Assembly (NCBI GenBank): GCA_016787755.1 | Contig: JAEUUA010000020.1 | Coordinates: 335,660-399,659 of the forward strand | Reading direction: 5' to 3' | From: Cyclobacteriaceae bacterium | GTDB taxonomy: Bacteria > Bacteroidota > Bacteroidia > Cytophagales > Cyclobacteriaceae | DNA: 64,000 nucleotides | Shown here: positions 9,425-17,847 of the stretch, in pieces | Position numbering within the stretch: position 1 is the stretch's first letter | Layout: each line of letters begins with the position of its first letter | Translations under genes and position numbers: made by a program | Notes under the pieces: model-generated | Told to the model about the DNA's origin: nothing | What the model saw: only the letters and a program-made list of their open reading frames with translations | The model's database searches: none

Positions 9425-10168
9425 CTATTTTAAAAGAAAATCGTCTAATCGAATATCATCCAATCCCTTCTGATCAAAGGGGTTTTCCATTTGATCCTGA
9501 ACATTATAAAGAGAAATCAAGATAAAAGTTGAAATAGCAGATAAAACATAGACAATCCACGATTCCTTAAGGGAAATTCCATCATGTAGCCGATGATATA
9601 GCGCAGGGGTGTAAATAATTGGATAGATATAAATGAAAATTAAACAATAAGCCCGCATGGCGATTGGTGTGCGATGCTGGTTTACTGCAATAATATTTTC
9701 AGAACTATAATGGACCTCTTTCATAAAGCGAAAGATTTTTAATGCGGATCCACTACCAATAAATTCATTATTTTTCTTTATGAAGTTAAACACTTTTCCA
9801 ATCTTCTCATGGACATCTTCCTTCTTGGCTGTTCTAGCGCCCAAATAGCTATTCAAAGCAATACTGATTTCCTTGACAATAAGCAATGCTTCTTCCTTTT
9901 TGGAGTTATCTAGTTTTCTGTTTTCCAAAAATGAATCGCGCACCGTAATCAATCCGGCCTTAAACCTGCTTAAGTATTCTAATGCCTTCTCTCGTCTTCT
10001 AAAAGCGCTTCGAATAGTAAAGACTAATGGAAAGATAATAGCTATACTAATTAACGCAAGGTCATAGTTATACTGAAAATCAAAGACTAGTGTGGAGTAG
10101 GAAACTATCACTGCGATACCAATCGCGAATACCGTGCGCACGTTTAGAATAGACAGGTATTTATCCAT
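9425..10168 (-). CDS. Bestrophin-like membrane protein
   Basis: ATG at 10168 gives 247 residues starting MDKYLSILNV; an upstream ATG at 10237 would add 23 residues with no family support. Two hydrophobic stretches near the N-terminus and two near 165-225 surround a charged helical region, and the end NPFDQKGLDDIRLDDF resembles the conserved bestrophin motif following the last helix. Bacterial relatives are pentameric anion or cation channels. The gene is isolated and converges on the CotH-like gene. Confidence 0.65.
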   Translation of the reverse strand: MDKYLSILNVRTVFAIGIAVIVSYSTLVFDFQYNYDLALISIAIIFPLVFTIRSAFRRREKALEYLSRFKAGLITVRDSFLENRKLDNSKKEEALLIVKEISIALNSYLGARTAKKEDVHEKIGKVFNFIKKNNEFIGSGSALKIFRFMKEVHYSSENIIAVNQHRTPIAMRAYCLIFIYIYPIIYTPALYHRLHDGISLKESWIVYVLSAISTFILISLYNVQDQMENPFDQKGLDDIRLDDFLLK

Positions 10169-10276
10169 AGTTGATTGTCTGATTGTAAAAAAGGAAGATA
10201 ATAGAAAGATAGATAAAGTTTGATAATCTATAATCACCTTATTTAATCTTAGTAAGCTCGTTCACATGGGATCAAT

Positions 10277-11374
10277 TCAATCAACCCAATCGGCCACGAA
10301 TAAGTTTGTATCTCTGGTTCCTCCATTATTCCTGTTGGAAGAAAAGATAATGCGTTTTCCATCGGGCGAAAACATTGGAAACGAATCGAATACACCATCA
10401 TAGGTAATCTGTTCTAATCCGGTGCCATCTTCATTGATCATAAATAAATTAAATTGAAAGCCTCTACTCCCTTTATGGTTGGAGCTGAAAATGATTTTAT
10501 TTCCCGCAGGATGATAAAAGGGCGCCCAATTTGCTTTACCCAAATTAGTAATCTGCTTTAGATTGGAACCATCTACATGGCAAGTAAATATTTCCATTTC
10601 CGTAGGTGCCACTAAACCTTGTTTCAGGTAATTCACATATTCTTTTTTAGCTTCCTCTGTTTTTGGTCGTGAGGCACGGAAAACCAGTTTCTTCCCATCG
10701 GGTGAAAAGAATGCACCCCCATCATACCCGATCTCATTCGTGATTTGCTTTACATTTTTCCCGTTGATATCCATAATGTATAAATCAAGATCGCCATTAC
10801 GTGTAGATGTGAACACAATTTTATCCCCATTCGGGGAAACCGTTGCTTCTGCATCGTACCCCGGTACGTTGGTCAACTGCTTTTTGATTTTCCCTTTTAA
10901 ATCGGAAACAAAAATATCGTAAGTATCATAAACAGGCCATAAATATTTACCGCCTGGTGCACGACCCGGATCCACCGGACAATCCTTACCTCCCAAATGA
11001 GTTGAGCCAAAAAGGATGGTTTTGTTGCCCGGTAAAAAGAATGAACACGTAGTGCGTCCTAATCCGGTACTAACAAGAGGTGGCTTAATACCTGAACCTA
11101 AATCCATTCCATCCACAGGCATATAAAAAATCTGATCGCACGACAATCCCCAATCTTTATTATTTGATTGGAAACTCACCATCTTACCATCAAAACTCCA
11201 GTATGCCTCTGCGTTATCGGCCCCAAACGTCAGCTGACGAATGTTTTTCAAATGAGTTTCCCCAGGATAATGAACTTGAGAAACGGTAGTTGGCTGAGCG
11301 ATTGAACGAAACGAAAAAAGACTCCCGATCGCTATCGGCAAGAAAATCAAGATGGGAAGTTTTAATTTGATCAT
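10277..11374 (-). CDS. Secreted TolB-like PD40 beta-propeller protein
   Basis: A 365-residue protein with a signal peptide (LPIAIGSLFSFRSIAQ, cut near residue 27) followed entirely by PD40 blades. Repeated motifs include SFDGKMVSFQSN, SPNGDKIVFTSTRNG, SPDGKKLVFRASRP and SPDGKRIIFSSNRN. It resembles the propeller of TolB without TolB's N-terminal domain, so it is probably a periplasmic interaction or sensor protein rather than true TolB. It stands alone between a bestrophin-like gene and the acyl-CoA ligase. Confidence 0.85.
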   Translation of the reverse strand: MIKLKLPILIFLPIAIGSLFSFRSIAQPTTVSQVHYPGETHLKNIRQLTFGADNAEAYWSFDGKMVSFQSNNKDWGLSCDQIFYMPVDGMDLGSGIKPPLVSTGLGRTTCSFFLPGNKTILFGSTHLGGKDCPVDPGRAPGGKYLWPVYDTYDIFVSDLKGKIKKQLTNVPGYDAEATVSPNGDKIVFTSTRNGDLDLYIMDINGKNVKQITNEIGYDGGAFFSPDGKKLVFRASRPKTEEAKKEYVNYLKQGLVAPTEMEIFTCHVDGSNLKQITNLGKANWAPFYHPAGNKIIFSSNHKGSRGFQFNLFMINEDGTGLEQITYDGVFDSFPMFSPDGKRIIFSSNRNNGGTRDTNLFVADWVD

Positions 11375-11499
11375 GAGAATAAGTTTTACGTAAAGTTAAC
11401 AGACACATTCAAATCATCCGTGTGAGATCCGGTCTGCATCGATAGAAAAAGTATTGGTTGCAGTATTAAATACACCCCATCAATAAAATCAGGGAGATA

Positions 11500-13176
11500 C
11501 TATTCGGTCATGGCAGCTTCCCCCTCTTTCAATGCCCTGCGCAAAATTTTCCCAACATTGGTCTTTGGAAGCTCATTTCGAAACTCAAAATGGCGCGGTA
11601 TTTTGTAGTTGGTCAAATACTCATGGCAATAGGTCCGCAACTCTTCAACCGTTAAACTTTTGTCGCGTTTAACAACGAAAGCTTTAACCACTTCTCCAGA
11701 TCGTTCGTCCGGTAATCCGATAGCTGCTACCTCAAGTACTTTTGGATGCTTAGAAATTATATTTTCCACTTCATTGGGATACACATTAAATCCCGAGACT
11801 TTAATCATATCCTTTTTCCGGTCAACAATCTTGAAGAAGCCTTCCTCATCCATAATTCCTATATCGCCAGTGCGAAACCAGCCACCCGGAAAGAATACAC
11901 CCACATTATCTTTATTCCAATATCCACGCATCACTTGCGGACCGCGAGCACATATTTCACCGATTTCGCCTTGAGCAAGTTGCTTTCCATCATCATCAAA
12001 AATGGCAAGCTCTGTGCTGGGTACCGGAATGCCAATCGTACCTCTTTTATGACTTCCATCTAATGGATTGCAAGACAACACCGGTGACGTTTCACTTAAT
12101 CCATAGCCTTCAACTAATGGGTTTCCTGTAATCTCTTCCCATCTGTTTGCAACCACTTCTTGCACGGCCATCGCTCCGGCAATCGTACCTTTCAATGCAG
12201 AGAAGTCGCAATCCTTAAAATCAGAATTGTTCATTAAACTATTGAACAAGGTGTTTACTCCAGTGATGATAGAGAACCTATGCTTTTTCAATTCTTTTAC
12301 AAAACCCGGAATATCGCGTGGATTAGTAATTAAAATGCTCTTCACTCCTTGCGTGTACATCAATAATCCATTTACGGTAAGGGCAAAGATGTGATATAAG
12401 GGCAACGCTGTAATAATAATATCTTGTTGGCCAGCCGTCATCAATGGTTTGAACCAATGGGTAATCATCATGTTGTGAGCAATGATGTTCCGATGTGAAA
12501 GTTGAGCCCCCTTTGAAACGCCTGTTGTGCCCCCTGTATATTGAAGTACCGCAAGGTCTTCGATATCAAGGGTTGGCCGGTGGTACTTCATGGTGCTGCC
12601 TTTTCTCAATGCATCCTTAAAAGAGATTGAATTAGGAATATTGAATTTGGGAACCATCCTCTTTATATACTTTACAACAAAATTCAGAAGGGCTCCTTTA
12701 ACACCACCTATCATGTCCCCCATATCAGTCACAATAACATGTTTGGCCGGAATCTTTGAAAGGATCGGTTCCAGGTTGTGTGCAAAGTTTGATACAATCA
12801 CGACAGCAGAAACACCGGCATCATTAAACTGATGTTCCATCTCCGGTGAGGTATACAGAGGATTTGTATTGACGGCAATCAATCCCGCTTTAATGGCACC
12901 CATAAAAGCGACTGGAAACTGAATAAGATTAGGCATCTGTATTGCTATGCGATCGCCCTTCTTTAGTTTTAGTTCGTTTTGAAGATAGGCCGCAAACGCA
13001 GTAGCCTTTTCATCGACTTCACTGAATGTGATTTGTTTTCCAAAATTGTCGAATGCCACCCGGTTAGGGAACTTCTTAACCGCCACTTCAAAGAGTTCAA
13101 TGAGCGATTCATATTCATAAGGGCCAATTTCGTGGGGAATTCCTTTCGGATATTTTGAAAACCAAGGTGCATCCAT
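11500..13176 (-). CDS. fadD: Long-chain-fatty-acid--CoA ligase
   Basis: A 558-residue ANL-superfamily adenylating enzyme of the length expected for FadD. The phosphate-binding loop YTGGTTGVSKGA, the GYGLSETSPV motif and the C-terminal hinge DRKKDMIKVSGFNVYP are all present, and GKILRRALKE holds the catalytic Lys near the end. It activates long-chain fatty acids with ATP and CoA for beta-oxidation or lipid synthesis. The start ATG at 13176 gives MDAPWFSKYPKGIP, typical of the family. No partner genes are adjacent. Confidence 0.93.
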   Translation of the reverse strand: MDAPWFSKYPKGIPHEIGPYEYESLIELFEVAVKKFPNRVAFDNFGKQITFSEVDEKATAFAAYLQNELKLKKGDRIAIQMPNLIQFPVAFMGAIKAGLIAVNTNPLYTSPEMEHQFNDAGVSAVVIVSNFAHNLEPILSKIPAKHVIVTDMGDMIGGVKGALLNFVVKYIKRMVPKFNIPNSISFKDALRKGSTMKYHRPTLDIEDLAVLQYTGGTTGVSKGAQLSHRNIIAHNMMITHWFKPLMTAGQQDIIITALPLYHIFALTVNGLLMYTQGVKSILITNPRDIPGFVKELKKHRFSIITGVNTLFNSLMNNSDFKDCDFSALKGTIAGAMAVQEVVANRWEEITGNPLVEGYGLSETSPVLSCNPLDGSHKRGTIGIPVPSTELAIFDDDGKQLAQGEIGEICARGPQVMRGYWNKDNVGVFFPGGWFRTGDIGIMDEEGFFKIVDRKKDMIKVSGFNVYPNEVENIISKHPKVLEVAAIGLPDERSGEVVKAFVVKRDKSLTVEELRTYCHEYLTNYKIPRHFEFRNELPKTNVGKILRRALKEGEAAMTE

Positions 13177-13251
13177 CTTTAGAAAATTTTAGTTTCTAAA
13201 GAAAGAAAAAAAAGGTGGGTTCGGCAATCGATTGTTAGGTGCAATGGAATT

Positions 13252-13284
13252 AAAAAAAGCCTTGCCTAATGAAATAGGCAAGGC
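13252..13284 (-). terminator. Intrinsic terminator of the tRNA-like RNA operon
   Basis: On the minus strand a perfect 10-bp stem (GCCTTGCCTA with TAGGCAAGGC, 6-nt loop) is followed directly by a run of seven U (13258-13252). The stem begins 4 nt after the CCA end of the upstream tRNA-like element, so it ends that transcript; the nearest gene on the same strand, fadD, starts about 76 bp further on. Confidence 0.85.
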
Positions 13285-13288
13285 TTAC

Positions 13289-13459
13289 TGGCTGTAGAGG
13301 GAGGCTTCGAACCTCCACGGAGAAGTTAGCTGCAAAGCATGAGAACCTATGAAGTGGTCAACCCTAGTTCAGCCTTTCAGCGAAACATTACCTTGCGTTT
13401 ATCCTTTTCTCTCCACCCCCGAGACAGGAGGGCTTGTCTGCCAATTTCAACACCCTACA
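13289..13459 (-). ncRNA. tRNA-like element 1, class II fold with 99-nt variable region and encoded CCA
   Basis: Read on the minus strand from 13459. A 7-bp acceptor stem pairs TGTAGGG with CTCTACA, then G73 and an encoded CCA (13291-13289). The D arm is TTG/CAA around AAATTGGCAGA with the conserved GG. The anticodon arm is CCCTC/GGGGG around CTGTCTC (13427-13421). The T arm is a perfect GGAGG/CCTCC around TTCGAAG (13316-13300). The spacing up to position 43 is that of leucine-type tRNAs. The variable region is 99 nt (13415-13317), far longer than the usual 10-25 nt, closed by GGAGA/TCTCC with an inner GCAAGG/CTTTGC pairing. The loop centre would read GUC (Asp) with U33 present, which clashes with a class II body. 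I do not recognise it as a known tRNA. Confidence 0.75.
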
Positions 13460-13501
13460 ATTTATTAGAACGATTTCGATTCCTGCTGAATCTAAATTTT
13501 G

Positions 13502-13616
13502 CTGTAGAGGAAGGTCTCGAACCTCCACGGAGCAGTTAGCTAGGTTGCCCAAATTTGTCCTGTATCTCTCCACCCCCGAGATCGGAGGGCTTGTCTGCCT
13601 ATTTCAACACCCTACA
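13502..13616 (-). ncRNA. tRNA-like element 2, class II fold with 46-nt variable region
   Basis: Read on the minus strand from 13616; 115 nt. It shares with element 1 the acceptor (TGTAGGG/CTCTACA), D arm, CCCTC/GGGGG stem, T arm (GGAGG TTCGAGA CCTTC, one G-U pair) and G73, but G73 is followed by CAA rather than CCA. The anticodon loop is CGATCTC (13584-13578), lacking U33, so normal decoding is doubtful. The variable region (13572-13527) is 46 nt and closed by GGAG/CTCC. It lies 42 bp upstream of element 1 in the same orientation and just behind a good Bacteroidota promoter, so the two probably form one precursor. It may be a tRNA mimic, a substrate for tRNA-processing enzymes, or a decaying tRNA; conserved stems argue against simple decay. 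Confidence 0.7.
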
Positions 13617-13631
13617 TTGTAATTTCTTTAG

Positions 13632-13662
13632 CAAAGGAAGGTAAATAATGAATACGAGTCAA
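13632..13662 (-). promoter_or_regulatory. Bacteroidota-type promoter for the tRNA-like RNAs
   Basis: On the minus strand TTG (in TTGAC, 13662-13658) is followed after a 20-nt spacer by TTCCTTTG (13639-13632), one mismatch from the Bacteroidota -7 consensus TAnnTTTG. Initiation about 6 nt downstream would leave a leader of roughly 10 nt before tRNA-like element 2. Position, spacing and the matching terminator support one transcription unit. Confidence 0.6.
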
Positions 13663-13673
13663 TAAATTGATTT

Positions 13674-13698
13674 AATTATTAAATATTATTTAATAATT
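13674..13698. promoter_or_regulatory. Perfect AT-only inverted repeat, possible Lrp operator
   Basis: An 11-bp perfect inverted repeat (AATTATTAAAT / ATTTAATAATT, 3-bp spacer) lies 40 bp upstream of the Lrp/AsnC gene and 11 bp upstream of the -33 box of the divergent RNA operon. Lrp-family regulators often bind AT-rich palindromes at their own promoters. Whether this one is bound is an inference. Confidence 0.4.
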
Positions 13699-13738
13699 AT
13701 CTAGTTATGTTGATTATATTTAAAAAAACATTCACCAG

Positions 13739-14203
13739 ATGAGCCGAAATTTTGAATTTGATAATACTGACCTCAAAATACTGGAGATCTTAATGCAGGA
13801 TGCAAAAAGACCTTATACCGAGGTGGCAAAGAAGGTCAACGTCTCGCAAGGAACAGTACACGTGCGCATGAATAAGATGGAAGACGCTGGTATTCTTGAT
13901 AAAACTACCCTTCGCATCAATTATGCAAAACTCGGATATGATATCACTGCCTTTATTGGTATCTATTTGGAAAAGAGTGCCTTATACGATAGTGTATTAT
14001 CAAAACTAAGAAGCATCCCTGAAATAACGAACATCCATTACACGACAGGCAACTATTCCATGTTTGTAAAGATCCATTGTCGGGATACCAATCATCTAAA
14101 AGAAGTTCTGCATGACAAAATGCAGCAAGTGGAGGGGATTGAAAGGACAGAAACGATGATCTCCCTTGAGGAGAGTTTAGATCGGAACTTAAAACTTACT
14201 TAA
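13739..14203 (+). CDS. Lrp/AsnC family transcriptional regulator
   Basis: A 154-residue protein with an N-terminal winged helix (about 8-60, FDNTDLKILEILMQDAKRPYTEVA then VSQGTVHVRMNKMEDAGI) and a C-terminal RAM ligand-sensing domain (about 70-150, ITAFIGIYLEKS and TGNYSMFVKIHC). The size is typical. It probably responds to an amino acid and controls its own gene, and possibly the suf operon 89 bp downstream or the divergent RNA operon. The effector cannot be deduced. Confidence 0.9.
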   Translation: MSRNFEFDNTDLKILEILMQDAKRPYTEVAKKVNVSQGTVHVRMNKMEDAGILDKTTLRINYAKLGYDITAFIGIYLEKSALYDSVLSKLRSIPEITNIHYTTGNYSMFVKIHCRDTNHLKEVLHDKMQQVEGIERTETMISLEESLDRNLKLT

Positions 14204-14251
14204 TAAGATAAATTTCAAGATTTAGAGAACCTTAAACAGTCATTTTTGTTG

Positions 14252-14259
14252 TAATTTTG
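14252..14259 (+). promoter_or_regulatory. Candidate -7 element of the suf operon promoter
   Basis: TAATTTTG matches the Bacteroidota -7 consensus TAnnTTTG exactly and lies 33 bp before the sufB ATG. No TTG was found at the expected -33 distance, so the assignment is moderate. Confidence 0.35.
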
Positions 14260-14292
14260 GCTATTATTTGAAATTAGTCTAAATAGGCATCA

Positions 14293-15738
14293 ATGAGTAA
14301 GGACAATCAGGTACTGGAAGAAATCACCTCGAAAGAATACGAACATGGATGGAATGTTAACCTGGAGGCTGATGAAGCTCCAAAAGGGTTAAATGAAGAC
14401 ACGGTTCGGTTCATTTCTGCGAAGAAAGGTGAGCCGGAATGGTTATTAGAGTGGCGCTTGAAAGCATTTAGTCTTTGGGAAAAAATGACTGAGCCACAAT
14501 GGGCCAATGTCAATCACCCTCCCATCAATTATCAGGAGATCATTTATTACTCAGCACCCAAAAAGAAAGTCACCCTTGGCGGTCTTGACGAGGTTGATCC
14601 GGAACTAATCAAAACCTTTGAAAAATTAGGAATCTCTATCACCGAGCAAAAAAGATTAACGGGTGTAGCCGTTGATGCAGTCATCGACAGCGTTTCAGTA
14701 GCAACTACTTTTAAAGATAAACTTGGTGAACTTGGAATCATCTTTTGTTCATTTAGTGAGGCGGTAAGAGAGCATCCTGACCTCATCAAAAAATATTTGG
14801 GTTCTGTGGTACCTATCAATGATAATTATTTTGCTGCCTTAAACTCAGCCGTATTTTCTGACGGTTCCTTTTGTTACATCCCGAAAGGCGTAAAATGCCC
14901 AATGGAATTATCAACCTACTTCCGCATTAACGCGGCTAACACGGGTCAATTTGAGCGCACGTTGATTATAGCGGATGAAGGATCATACGTGAGCTATCTG
15001 GAAGGTTGTACTGCGCCTATGCGCGATGAAAATCAGTTGCATGCCGCTGTGGTAGAACTTTATACCATGAAAGATGCAGAGATAAAATATTCAACTGTCC
15101 AGAATTGGTATCCGGGTGATAAGAATGGCAAAGGCGGTATTTATAATTTCGTTACCAAGCGTGGATTGTGTGCCGGTGATCACTCCAAAATTTCCTGGAC
15201 TCAGGTAGAAACCGGATCGGCAATCACCTGGAAGTATCCTTCCTGCATACTTAAGGGAGATTATTCGGTGGGTGAATTTTATTCCGTGGCAGTAACCAAT
15301 AATTATCAGCAAGCCGATACGGGAACCAAAATGATCCATATCGGCAAGAACACGCGCTCACGAATTGTGAGTAAGGGAATCTCAGCCGGAAAATCACAGA
15401 ACAGTTATCGTGGACAAGTGCATGTAATGAAGCGCGCATCTAACGCACGTAATCACTCACAATGCGATTCATTGCTGATGGGTGATCAGTGTGGCGCACA
15501 CACCTTCCCTTATATTGATGTTGAAAATAACAGCGCACGCATAGAACACGAAGCAACCACTTCTAAAATTGGCGAAGATCAAATCTTTTATTGTTTACAG
15601 CGCGGCATTTCCGAAGAAGCAGCTGTTGCTCTAATTGTGAATGGGTACGCAAAAGAAGTATTGAATCAATTGCCTATGGAATTTGCCGTAGAGGCTCAAA
15701 AACTTTTGGCGCTTACGCTGGAAGGAAGTGTTGGATAA
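14293..15738 (+). CDS. sufB: Fe-S cluster assembly scaffold SufB
   Basis: A 481-residue protein matching SufB along its length. It has the beta-helix core ([43 protein letters not shown]) and the C-terminal family signature with the sulfur-accepting and dimer-interface region ([20 protein letters not shown]). It forms the SufBC2D complex, on which clusters are built with ATP from SufC and sulfur from SufSE. It is the first gene of a tight plus-strand suf operon. Confidence 0.97.
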   Translation: MSKDNQVLEEITSKEYEHGWNVNLEADEAPKGLNEDTVRFISAKKGEPEWLLEWRLKAFSLWEKMTEPQWANVNHPPINYQEIIYYSAPKKKVTLGGLDEVDPELIKTFEKLGISITEQKRLTGVAVDAVIDSVSVATTFKDKLGELGIIFCSFSEAVREHPDLIKKYLGSVVPINDNYFAALNSAVFSDGSFCYIPKGVKCPMELSTYFRINAANTGQFERTLIIADEGSYVSYLEGCTAPMRDENQLHAAVVELYTMKDAEIKYSTVQNWYPGDKNGKGGIYNFVTKRGLCAGDHSKISWTQVETGSAITWKYPSCILKGDYSVGEFYSVAVTNNYQQADTGTKMIHIGKNTRSRIVSKGISAGKSQNSYRGQVHVMKRASNARNHSQCDSLLMGDQCGAHTFPYIDVENNSARIEHEATTSKIGEDQIFYCLQRGISEEAAVALIVNGYAKEVLNQLPMEFAVEAQKLLALTLEGSVG

Positions 15739-15782
15739 ATCTTAAACCCTAAACCTTGAACTTAGAATCTCGAATAAAAAGT

Positions 15783-16538
15783 ATGCTAACAATAAAGAAT
15801 TTACAAGCCAAAGTTGCTGAAAAACAAATCTTGAACGGTATTGATCTGAAAGTAAATGCCGGAGAGGTACATGCTATTATGGGACCCAACGGCTCTGGTA
15901 AGAGCACGCTAGCATCGGTGCTCAGCGGACGCGAAGATTTTGAAGTAACGGAGGGATCAATTGATTTTAAAGGCAAGAATCTGTTGGAGTTATCTCCGGA
16001 AGACCGCGCACGTGAAGGAATCTTCATGGCCTTCCAATATCCTGTTGAAATTCCGGGTGTAAGCACTATCAACTTTATGAAGACGGCTCTTAATCAAATC
16101 CGCGAGTATAGAGGTCTTCCTTCCTTAGATGCGGTTTCTTTTCTTCAGTTGATGAAAGAACGGATGAACTTGGTTGAAATTGATCAATCCTTATTAAGCC
16201 GTGCATTAAATGAAGGATTCTCGGGTGGTGAAAAGAAGCGCAATGAAATTTTTCAAATGGCTATGCTTGAACCCAGGTTAGCTATTCTTGATGAAACTGA
16301 TTCAGGTCTTGATATTGACGCCTTGCGCATTGTTGCCAATGGCGTAAATAAATTGCGAAACAAGAACAACGCGATTATTGTTGTAACCCACTATCAGCGT
16401 TTGCTTGATTACATTGTGCCTGATTTTGTGCACGTGCTGTATAATGGAAAGATTGTAAAGTCAGGCACTAAAGATTTAGCGCTTGAATTAGAAGCTAAGG
16501 GATACGATTGGATTAAAAACGAAGTAGCTGTTGCCTGA
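15783..16538 (+). CDS. sufC: Fe-S cluster assembly ATPase SufC
   Basis: A 251-residue ABC-type ATPase. Walker A is GPNGSGKST (34-42), the signature motif is EGFSGGEKKRNEI, and Walker B runs into LAILDETDSGLD; the SufC-specific FQYPVEIPGV stretch is present. ATG at 15783 is preferred because it gives MLTIKNLQAKV, the usual family N-terminus; a TTG at 15756 would add nine unsupported residues. The stop overlaps the sufD start by one base (TGATG), which couples translation. Confidence 0.97.
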   Translation: MLTIKNLQAKVAEKQILNGIDLKVNAGEVHAIMGPNGSGKSTLASVLSGREDFEVTEGSIDFKGKNLLELSPEDRAREGIFMAFQYPVEIPGVSTINFMKTALNQIREYRGLPSLDAVSFLQLMKERMNLVEIDQSLLSRALNEGFSGGEKKRNEIFQMAMLEPRLAILDETDSGLDIDALRIVANGVNKLRNKNNAIIVVTHYQRLLDYIVPDFVHVLYNGKIVKSGTKDLALELEAKGYDWIKNEVAVA

Positions 16539-17845
16539 TGAATTCTACTATAACCCATAAAGATCTCACAGACGAAGTCGTTGCCAGTTTTCAAGAAGCT
16601 ACGTTTGGCGAGGCAACTCTGAATCGTGAAAAGGCAATTCAGTTTCTGAAAAAGAATGGACTTCCAAGCACCAAGCATGAAGAATACCGTTTCGCCCCGA
16701 TCACCAAAAGCCTTGAGAGGAATTTTACATGGAGAAATGAAGTGTCTCCCTCCTCTATTAAATCCATTGATGAGTTTTTGATTCCATCTCTGGATGCGTA
16801 TGTGCTCGTGTTTGTCAATGGAGCGTATTCAACCAACTTATCAGTTGTTAATAACCTTCCTGGCGGAGTAAAAGTAAAAACGCTTTCAGAAGCATTCGAA
16901 CACGAAAAAGAAATCATTGATCAGTATTTTGATAAGTTGGTAGCTTCAGAAGCTGATTCTTTTGCTGCCCTCAACAGTGCTTTTTGGCAAGAAGGTATTT
17001 TTATTCATGTGCCTGAAAACATAAGCGTTGAAAAGCCGTTGCTGATTTTACATATCAATGATGCCCATCAAACGCAAGTAATTGCTCATACAAGAATACT
17101 TGCTGTCATTGAGAATAACAGTTCACTCAACGTCATCGAAAAGTTTGATTCTATCGGTAACAATCCTGTGTTCAATACGCTGTCTGAAGAATTTGTGGTG
17201 GGTGAGCATGCTAGTTTGGAGTATTGTAAAACACAAAATGATGATCGACTGCATCAGGTTGCGAATACAGTTATTCATCAGTCAAATTCAAGTCAGGTAA
17301 ATACGTTTACGCTTACATTACAAGGCAAAGTCATTCGTAATAATTTTAACATCACCATTGATGGGGAACATTGTGAGTCCCATTTCTACGGACTTTATTT
17401 ACTGAATGGAAGCACATTAGCTGATAATCATACTGTGGTCGATCATCGCAAGGCAAATTCCTTCAGCAACGAATTATATAAAGGGATTATGGATGGTAAT
17501 TCCAAAGGCGTGTTCAACGGAAAAATATTTGTCCGACCACATGCACAAAAGACGAATGCATTTCAATCCAACAGAAATATTATCATCTCTGATTCGGCAA
17601 CGGTTAACACCAAGCCTCAACTAGAGATTTGGGCCGATGATGTTAAATGCTCACATGGGTGCACCACCGGGCAACTTGATGAAGAGGCGATGTTCTATTT
17701 GCGCTCACGCGGAATTTCAGAATCCATCGCGAAAGCCATGTTGCTATACGCTTTTGCTGCAGATGTATTAACGCCCATAAAAAACGAAGCCTTGAAATCA
17801 TACTTGGATGGTTTAATTGCTGAACGCCTTCACACCCATTTTTAG
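16538..17845 (+). CDS. sufD: Fe-S cluster assembly protein SufD
   Basis: A 435-residue SufB paralogue that pairs with SufB on the SufC dimer. The C-terminal core [20 protein letters not shown] and WADDVKCSHGCTTGQLDE carries the conserved His and Cys at the SufB-SufD interface. The helical N-terminal domain is more variable, as usual. It lies between sufC (1-bp overlap) and sufS (2-bp gap). Confidence 0.96.
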   Translation: MNSTITHKDLTDEVVASFQEATFGEATLNREKAIQFLKKNGLPSTKHEEYRFAPITKSLERNFTWRNEVSPSSIKSIDEFLIPSLDAYVLVFVNGAYSTNLSVVNNLPGGVKVKTLSEAFEHEKEIIDQYFDKLVASEADSFAALNSAFWQEGIFIHVPENISVEKPLLILHINDAHQTQVIAHTRILAVIENNSSLNVIEKFDSIGNNPVFNTLSEEFVVGEHASLEYCKTQNDDRLHQVANTVIHQSNSSQVNTFTLTLQGKVIRNNFNITIDGEHCESHFYGLYLLNGSTLADNHTVVDHRKANSFSNELYKGIMDGNSKGVFNGKIFVRPHAQKTNAFQSNRNIIISDSATVNTKPQLEIWADDVKCSHGCTTGQLDEEAMFYLRSRGISESIAKAMLLYAFAADVLTPIKNEALKSYLDGLIAERLHTHF

Positions 17846-17847
17846 AG

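Noticed and set aside
13289..13616. Standard tRNA-Leu, tRNA-Ser or tRNA-Sec genes, or tmRNA
   Set aside because: No Leu, Ser or Sec anticodon can be placed in the loop, the variable regions are far too long, and tmRNA features (tag-coding frame, GGGG acceptor) are missing.
13339..13622. Short open frames of about 62-66 codons on both strands
   Set aside because: They lie across the two tRNA-like elements and have no protein-like composition.
15756..15782. Longer SufC start at TTG
   Set aside because: It adds nine residues absent from the family; ATG 15783 fits better.
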